Of a stretch of 64,000 nt of DNA, positions 58,818 through 64,000 are shown in pieces. Every line of letters begins with the position of its first letter. The first letter of the stretch is position 1. The stretch comes from Roseiarcus sp963805295 (GTDB lineage: Bacteria > Pseudomonadota > Alphaproteobacteria > Rhizobiales > Beijerinckiaceae). Location of the stretch: assembly GCA_963805295.1 (NCBI GenBank), contig CAWDTW010000079.1:1-64000 (forward strand), in the 5' to 3' direction. Under the pieces are notes generated by a model. It worked only from the letters and a program-made list of their open reading frames with translations, did no database searches and was not told the origin of the DNA. Both the position numbers and the translations under genes were made by a program.

Positions 58818-59601
58818 CTGGGTAAGCATGGCGCCATTCCCGCCGCCTCTGGGATCGCTCCCGCGGCCTTGCGCTCGGCGTCCGACGAATGCCTGCGCGC
58901 CCGCTTCGGCCACGTCACGACCTGGGTGTTCGATCTCGACAACACGCTTTATCCGCCCGACAGCGGACTCTGGTCCAAGATCGACGAGCGGATCACGCTG
59001 TTCCTGGTCGATCTGTTCGGCCTGGACGGCCAATCGGCGCGGGCCCTGCACCAGCACTATTACCTTCGGCACGGCACGACGCTGCGCGGCCTGGTGGAGG
59101 ACAACGTCGACGAGGCGGAGCAGTTTCTCGAGTTCGTCCATGACATCGACCGCTCGGCGCTGCAGCCAAACCCCGCCTCGCGCGCGAGGTCGCGCGCCTT
59201 CCCGGCCGGAAACTCATCTTTACCAACGGGTCACGAAATCACGCGATCCTCACCGCGCGCCAGCTCGGTCTCGACGGACTGTTCGAAGACGCCTTCGACA
59301 TCGTCGCAGCCCGTCTGACGCCGAAACCAGCCGAGGCCGCCTATGACGCGTTTTTCGGGCGCTACGACATCGATCCGCAACGGCGGCGATGTTCGAGGAT
59401 GTCGCCAAGAACCTCGCTGTTCCCAAGGCCAGAGGGATGACGACCACTCTTGTCACGGTGGGGCCCGGACAAGCGGACGATCGGGAGCCGCACGATCATG
59501 CGACTTCGGAGAGCGCCGCAGCGGTAGCCGATTTCGTCACCGACAACCTCGGAGCGTTTCTGGCCAAAATGAGCGGGCAAGTTGGAACCTGCAGGGCCTG
59601 A
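58818..59601 (+). pseudogene. Pyrimidine 5'-nucleotidase (SDT1-like HAD family), frameshifted
   Basis: HAD motif I in TTWVFDLDNTLYPPDSGLWS, cap helices LHQHYYLRHGTTLRGLVEDN, then after a shift near 59175 RLPGRKLIFTNGSRNHAILT (motif II), LFEDAFDIVAARLTPKPAEA and, after another shift near 59390, MFEDVAKNLAVPKARGMTTT and LVTVG (motifs III and IV). It ends GQVGTCRA at 59601. A GGAGGA site is present but the expected start codon reads CTG at 58818, so the start is uncertain. Confidence 0.78.
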
Positions 59602-59632
59602 AAGGTTGGCCGGAAACATGATGCGGGGTTGC

Positions 59633-60105
59633 CTAGTTTTCGTCGCATGAGGCGGATGGAGGCGAGGCGCAAGAAGGCGAGCGCCTTTCGGCTGAGGCAT
59701 TCCCAATCCTTGGCGAGCCTCCGGCGGCGGCCGAGCCGGGCGAAGGTGGGTTCGACGATCGAGCGGTTGGGAGCGTGACGAAGTCCTTGGCCTGATCGGA
59801 TCGCTTGACGATTTCGACATCCATGCGGGCCAGAATTTGTTTCACCGCGGCGCGGAGTTCCGGCCCCTGATAGCCGCCGTCGGCGTAGAGCGTCACCAGG
59901 AACGAAAACAGGCCGAACAAGGTCGCCATCAGCGGCGCGCCGCCGTCGCGGTCCGGATGTCGGCGCCGTGAACGAGCGCGCGGGTCAGCAGGCCTTGCGT
60001 ATCGACGAGGATATGCCGCTTCTTGCCTTTGCTCTTCTTGCCCGCATCATAGCCGGACGGATCGATCGCAGGCCCCCTTTTTCCGCGCTCTTCAGATCGC
60101 CGGGT
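59633..60105 (-). pseudogene. IS5-family transposase remnant (C-terminal half)
   Basis: Pieces in two frames: KSAEKGGLRSIRPA and ISSSIRKAC (from GKKRHILVDTQGLL in relatives), LYADGGYQGPELRAAVKQIL (second Asp), then RMDVEIVKRSDQAKDFV followed by a frameshifted WIVERTFARLGRRRRLAKDW region with the Glu. The N-terminal half is missing and the sequence joins unrelated coding sequence at about 60105. Confidence 0.72.
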
Positions 60106-60740
60106 AGACGAGAGCGCTGAGCGTGCTCTCCCCGAGGGTCAGCATCCTCGCCTTGCAGGAACGCCGGGCAGTCTGGCGTGGTCCATGTCAGCAGCCAACG
60201 ATCCGACGCTGGGCTGTATCCAATCGGAATCTGAGCGCCAGTCACGATGTTGAAGTCGGGATTTATCCCCGTTTCATAGTCATTCGAGCCGCAACGCATC
60301 TGGCCGCTTCCGTCCACGACGATATATGCAAACGCGGAGGAGACCAGGCCTTTCGGATCGGCCGCGTTATGCTTGTTGATGTTGGCCGTGACCGTCGTGT
60401 ACGTATTCACTCCGGTTCCGACCGCCACGGCGTAAGCGCTCGATACGCCAGTGTATTGCAACTCTTTCGCCGTCAAGCCGGTGGGCGATCCCAAGCATCC
60501 CTTGCCACGAGCCGGGTCGCAGGTCGCGGCGTAGACAGCGTAATTGGTCGGCCAATCTGACACGTCCCGCCCTGCCAGACCTTCAACCTCGAAACATGAT
60601 TGCTGCCGTCGACCGCCGTCACGATTTCCTTCGGCGGAAGGGTGCAGTCGCCATTCCCGACTACGCCAAGATTAAGGGATGGGTTGGTGGGTCCAAGGTC
60701 CGTAACCGTCCACATTGGCGTAGGCTCCGACGACCCCACC
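60106..60740 (-). pseudogene. Unidentified exported or surface-type protein fragment
   Basis: Two frames joined near 60563. The first reads WTVTDLGPTNPSLNLGVVGN, TLPPKEIVTAVDGSNHVSRL and KVWQGGT; the second DWPTNYAVYAATCDPARGKG, LQYTGVSSAYAVAVGTGVNT, SSAFAYIVVDGSGQMRCGSN and DRWLLTWTTPDCPAFLQGED. Rich in Gly, Thr, Asn and Cys, like an extracellular protein. I do not recognise a family. Its 3' end is cut by the IS5 remnant, and ISAzo13 copy 4 lies about 110 bp upstream, so both ends may be missing. Confidence 0.45.
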
Positions 60741-60851
60741 TATCGTCATCGTCGTCGAGCGGGACACGGTCGCCGTCACTGACGAGTCGGTCAGCGGCGC
60801 AGCCCTTCCCTAAGCAAACTTGATCGTATGGCTCGCGCCGCTCGCGACTAA

Positions 60852-62179
60852 GGCGACGCCCAAAAATAGCCGATTCGGAATTTGCGATTTTACTGGCATC
60901 GGCTGTTTAGCGGATTCCCGAGTGCGAGGCGAGCGTCTATATCGTGATGATGATAGACGAATTATCCCTGCGCGTCCGGTTTGACGCGCTTCGGCCTTCG
61001 CTGGACGAGCGACGCCGGCGGTTGAGCGCGGCGGCGGAGGCGAAGGCGGCGGGCTACGGCGGGATTGCGGCGGTCGCGCGCGCGACGAAGGTCGCCCGGA
61101 GCACGATTGGGCGCGGTCTGAAGGACTTGCGGAACCCCGGCTCCTTGACGGGAGAGGTGCGGCGCAAGGGCGGGGGCACTCCTCGGTTGACGGTCAAGGA
61201 CCCGACGCTGTTGGAGGACTTGCAACGATTGCTCGAGCCGGCGACGATGGGCGACCCGATGCGGCCGTTGCGATGGGTCTCCAAGAGCCACGACAAGCTG
61301 GCGACGGCGCTTCGCGCCATGGGTCACAAAGTGAGTTCCTCGACCATTCCCAAGCTGCTGGAGGAACTGAAATATTGTCGCCATTCCAACCGCAAGACCA
61401 AGGAAGCCGGCAAACATCCTGATCGCGACGCCCAGTTCGAATATATCAACGCGAAGGTCGAGGCGTTTCAGGCGGCCGGCGAACCCGTGATATCGATCGA
61501 CGCGAAGAAGAAGGAATTGCTGGGCGAATTCAAGAACGGCGGTAGCGACTATGGGCCGCAGGGCGAACCGATCGAGGTCAACGCTCACGATTTCGAGGAC
61601 AAGGAGTTGGGCAAGGTCGTCCCTTACGGGGTCTACGACATCGGCGCCAACCTCGGCTATGTCAGCCTCGGAATTGACCACGACACCGGGGAGTTCGCCG
61701 TCAACGCCGTCCGATGCTGGCTCGATCAGATGGGTTGGAAGCTCTATCCCGGGATGAGGCGCCTGATGATCACGGCCGACGGCGGCGGCTCCAATGGTTC
61801 ACGGCTGCGGCTCTGGAAGTTGGCCCTCCAACAACTCGCGGACGAAACCGGTCTGATCATTCAGGTTTGCCACTATCCGCCAGGGACTTCGAAGTGGAAC
61901 AAGATCGAGCATCGCATGTTCTGCCACATCACGCAGAACTGGCGCGCGACGCCACTCCTCAGCCTCCTCATCGTCATCGAACTGATCGCCAACACCACGA
62001 CGAAAACCGGTCTCAAAATCCGCTGCGAACTCGATAGCAACACCTATCCAAAGGGCATCAAGGTCTCGGACGCGGAAATGGCGACCCTCAACATGACCCG
62101 AGACTTATTCCATCCAGAATGGAACTACAGCATCTCGCCGAGGTTTCACGAAATGAAGCAATAGTTTTTGGGCATCGCC
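60852..62179 (+). mobile_element. ISAzo13-family insertion sequence, copy 4 (1328 bp)
   Basis: Same terminal repeats as copies 1-3, with 3-bp duplication TAA at 60849-60851 and 62180-62182. Inserted between a decayed gene and the 3' end of the Crp/Fnr regulator. Confidence 0.92.
60944..62164 (+). CDS. ISAzo13-family transposase, copy 4
   Basis: 406 residues, GTG start, intact. Differs from copies 1 and 3 by a few substitutions only (DELSLRV near the start; MTRDLFHPEWN near the end). All three DDE-core segments are present. Confidence 0.92.
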   Translation: MMMIDELSLRVRFDALRPSLDERRRRLSAAAEAKAAGYGGIAAVARATKVARSTIGRGLKDLRNPGSLTGEVRRKGGGTPRLTVKDPTLLEDLQRLLEPATMGDPMRPLRWVSKSHDKLATALRAMGHKVSSSTIPKLLEELKYCRHSNRKTKEAGKHPDRDAQFEYINAKVEAFQAAGEPVISIDAKKKELLGEFKNGGSDYGPQGEPIEVNAHDFEDKELGKVVPYGVYDIGANLGYVSLGIDHDTGEFAVNAVRCWLDQMGWKLYPGMRRLMITADGGGSNGSRLRLWKLALQQLADETGLIIQVCHYPPGTSKWNKIEHRMFCHITQNWRATPLLSLLIVIELIANTTTKTGLKIRCELDSNTYPKGIKVSDAEMATLNMTRDLFHPEWNYSISPRFHEMKQ

Positions 62180-62208
62180 TAAGCTGCGCGCGGAGCTCGC
62201 CGCCGCCG

Positions 62209-62895
62209 TTACCCTTGACCCTCGGCGAAGGCGGCGAGCTTGGCGACGTCGCTGATGCTGACGCTTTCGCGGTCGACAACGACGCCGAGTTCGATCAGCT
62301 TGCCGAGCGCGCGCGAAAAACTCTCGGGCTTCATGCCGAGGCGGCTGGCGATCAGCGCCTTCTCGTAGGGGAGCGCGATGCGGGCGGGGCCCGAGGGCGA
62401 AGGGGCCTGCTTGACGAAAAAGCCGGCGATGCGCTGCGGCGCGGAGCGGGCCTTCAGCTGCTCGATCTCGTCCACCAGCTGCCGAAGCCGCATCGACGCC
62501 GCGGCGAGCATGTCGAACGCCAATTGCGGCTGATCGAGCACGCCGCGCCGCAGCCTCGCCGCGTCGATCTTGAGGATGCGCGCTGGCGACGCCGCCTCGC
62601 AGCTCGCCGGGTAGCGTCCGCCGAGGAACATCGCGACCTCAGCGAAAGTCTCGCCGGCGGAGAAGATCGCGACGACGACTTCTTCGCCGTCCTCGCGCAG
62701 GCGATAGAGCTTCGCCCAGCCTTCGATCATGCAGAAGAAGCCGTCGGCCGGATCGCCCTGGGCGAAGATCGGCTCGCCCCGCGAGTATGATCGCGGCGTG
62801 CGATCGTCGATCATCGCGCGCCCGATCGCCGGACCCATCGCCTTGAACAGCGGCGCCCGGATAACGACCTCCCAGTCCTTTGCGGAAAGAGCCAT
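62209..62895 (-). CDS. Crp/Fnr-family transcriptional regulator
   Basis: 228 residues from MALSAKDWEVVIRAPLFKAM. Cyclic-nucleotide-binding-like beta roll (about 30-120: YSRGEPIFAQGDPADGFFCM, AIFSAGETFAEVAMFLGGRY), dimer helix DMLAAASMRLRQLVDEIEQL, and winged helix-turn-helix (SRLGMKPESFSRALGKLIEL). No Fnr-type N-terminal cysteine cluster is present, so it is not an oxygen-sensing Fnr proper. The SxxxSRALxxL recognition helix resembles that of DNR/NnrR-like regulators, but the effector is not predictable. It may control the neighbouring DsrC-like gene. Confidence 0.88.
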   Translation of the reverse strand: MALSAKDWEVVIRAPLFKAMGPAIGRAMIDDRTPRSYSRGEPIFAQGDPADGFFCMIEGWAKLYRLREDGEEVVVAIFSAGETFAEVAMFLGGRYPASCEAASPARILKIDAARLRRGVLDQPQLAFDMLAAASMRLRQLVDEIEQLKARSAPQRIAGFFVKQAPSPSGPARIALPYEKALIASRLGMKPESFSRALGKLIELGVVVDRESVSISDVAKLAAFAEGQG

Positions 62896-62985
62896 GGCGT
62901 CCTCGAAACGGACACAGCATAGCAGAATAGCTCGCCCGCGCACCGAAAGGGGCGGGCCGGGGAAGCGCGATCATCGGGACGGCGC

Positions 62986-63297
62986 TCATCCCGTGCTCCA
63001 GACGCGCGGCCGGCGCATGCCGGCGATCTTGCAGGCCTGTCCGGGATAGCCGTAGGGGAAGAGCTCGAACAGACGGTTGCGGTCGGCGCCGCGCGTCTCG
63101 GTCAAGCGCCGCATGACGAAACGGGCGTCGGCGGGAACTCGATGCTCCTCGTAGAACTGCCGCATGAAGCGGATGGCCTCCCAGTGCTCCGGCGTGAGGT
63201 CAATGCCCATCGCCCGCGCCGTCGCGCGCGCCCAGTCCTCCGTCCACTCGCCGGGATCGATGAGATAGCCTTCGTTATCCACTGCCGGACCCTGCAC
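62986..63297 (-). CDS. DsrC/TusE-family sulfur-relay-like protein lacking the penultimate cysteine
   Basis: 103 residues from a GTG (GAGGAG three bases before it). VDNEGYLIDPGEWTEDWARA, IDLTPEHWEAIRFMRQFYEE, VPADARFVMRRL and LFPYGYPGQACKIAGMRRPR define the family. DsrC has two C-terminal cysteines and TusE keeps only the penultimate one; here only the upstream one (in QACKIAG) is present and the tail ends RVWSTG. It therefore cannot form the usual DsrC trisulfide and may have a regulatory or altered thiol role. Adjacent to a Crp/Fnr gene on the same strand. Confidence 0.85.
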   Translation of the reverse strand: MQGPAVDNEGYLIDPGEWTEDWARATARAMGIDLTPEHWEAIRFMRQFYEEHRVPADARFVMRRLTETRGADRNRLFELFPYGYPGQACKIAGMRRPRVWSTG

Positions 63298-63450
63298 CTC
63301 GCTCCTCCTCAACCCTCGCGCCGGGGGAGGCGCTCCTTGCCGCCCGCCCGCGTCATGCCGCAACGCATAGCGCATTTTTGCCAGCTCGACTTAACCAAGG
63401 TCAAGGCCGGGGCCGTTTTCGGCCGGTATCCTCTCGCGTCGCGATCGGAA

Positions 63451-63948
63451 ATGGGAAGGCGGCGGCCAAAGGTGATCGACGACATCGAACTCGCCCGCGC
63501 CCTGCATGTGCTGTTCGTCGCCCACTGGATCGGGGGCGTCGCCTTCGTGACGCTGGTCGCCCTGCCGCTCGCGCGAACTGAGGACGACGCGCGCGGCGGC
63601 TGGGCGCTGTTCGAGGCGATCGAAAGCCGCTTCGCGGCTCAGGTGCGGTGGTCGATCCCGCTCGCCGGCGCGACCGGCCTCTGGATGACCTGGCGGCTCG
63701 ACCTCTGGCCCCGGTTCGCCGACTCGGGCTTCTGGTGGATGGACGCCATGCTTTTCGTCTGGGCGCTGTTCATGGCTGTCGTCTTCATCGTCGAGCCGCT
63801 CGTTCACAGGCGCTTCGCCGCGCTCGCTTCGCGCGATCCCGCCGGACTCCTCCGCCGGCTCTCGCGCGCCCATCTTGTTCTGCTCGCGGCGGCGGCCGTC
63901 ACCATCATCGGCGCCGTCGCCGGCGCTCACGGCGGGCTTTTCCAGTGA
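63451..63948 (+). CDS. Small integral membrane protein (CopD-like)
   Basis: 165 residues from the ATG at 63451; a GTG at 63472 is an alternative. Four hydrophobic helices: ALHVLFVAHWIGGVAFVTLV, QVRWSIPLAGATGLWMTWRL, WMDAMLFVWALFMAVVFIVE and AHLVLLAAAAVTIIGAVAGA. Conserved-type histidines occur in HVLFVAHW and near the C-terminus (GAHGG). The pattern resembles CopD-domain or related small membrane proteins; a haem or copper role is possible but unproven. Divergent from the DsrC-like gene. Confidence 0.65.
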   Translation: MGRRRPKVIDDIELARALHVLFVAHWIGGVAFVTLVALPLARTEDDARGGWALFEAIESRFAAQVRWSIPLAGATGLWMTWRLDLWPRFADSGFWWMDAMLFVWALFMAVVFIVEPLVHRRFAALASRDPAGLLRRLSRAHLVLLAAAAVTIIGAVAGAHGGLFQ

Positions 63949-64000
63949 CCGCGACCGCTCCCCCGACCCGCCGCTCCGCCGCGGCCTCCCGGGCCTGGCT
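63945..64000 (+). CDS. Start of a downstream gene, cut by the window edge
   Basis: A GTG overlapping the previous stop as GTGA opens MTATAPPTRRSAAASRAWL, which runs off the window. The overlap suggests coupling to the membrane protein, but nothing identifies the product. Confidence 0.4.
   Translation, partial: MTATAPPTRRSAAASRAW

Overview
The window comes from a GC-rich alphaproteobacterium, most likely of the order Hyphomicrobiales (Beijerinckiaceae/Methylocystaceae-like). The evidence is the hydrogenase maturation operon, an intracellular polyhydroxybutyrate depolymerase, CGFS glutaredoxin, a DUF1674 protein, a degenerate PEP-CTERM signal beside exopolysaccharide genes, and codon use. Genus is not resolvable from the sequence. 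No rRNA, tRNA or CRISPR array was seen.

Layout. (1) 1-3530: hypB-hypF-hypC-hypD on the minus strand; hypD runs off the left edge. (2) 3688-9552: a 5.9-kb island bounded by a perfect 26-bp inverted repeat. It holds a two-gene EACC1-caspase conflict module that was hit by three mobile elements: a MITE in the EACC1 gene, and an IS66-type and an ISKra4-type element in the caspase-membrane gene. Removing each insert with one copy of its target duplication restores the genes and reveals a translationally coupled ATGA overlap. (3) 9553-12763: an ArsR regulator with a BigR/SqrR-like cysteine pair, and glmS. (4) 13003-33783: an exopolysaccharide locus with glycosyltransferases, polysaccharide deacetylase, FkbH-like protein, chain-length protein, O-antigen-ligase-type polymerase, PIG-L deacetylase, flippase, DUF6492 protein and methyltransferase. 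Several members are broken by insertions or point lesions. (5) 33900-43072: an amino-sugar-type locus with a GntR regulator, SIS enzyme and ABC sugar importer; every importer gene is broken. (6) 43338-48457: housekeeping and storage genes (L,D-transpeptidases, moaA, CGFS glutaredoxin, macrodomain, phaZ, DUF1674). (7) 48433-54675: SnoaL-like genes and a decayed LAL/LuxR regulator with IS630 and ISAzo13 insertions. (8) 55263-59601: acyltransferase, dapF, a DciA-like gene, mutY and a HAD nucleotidase, all frameshifted. (9) 59633-64000: an IS5 remnant, an ISAzo13 copy, a Crp/Fnr regulator, a DsrC-like protein and a small membrane protein.

Two themes dominate. First, the window is heavily colonised by mobile DNA. 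There are four near-identical ISAzo13-family copies, an IS4-type element with two related MITEs, IS66, ISKra4, IS1595, IS630, another DDE element, and IS5 and IS21 remnants. Many have clean target duplications that allow the ancestral genes to be reconstructed. Second, single-base frameshifts are very frequent, including in normally essential genes such as dapF. Some of the apparent pseudogenes may therefore be sequencing or assembly indels. The insertions, in-frame stops and the loss of a catalytic histidine in the caspase cannot be explained that way.
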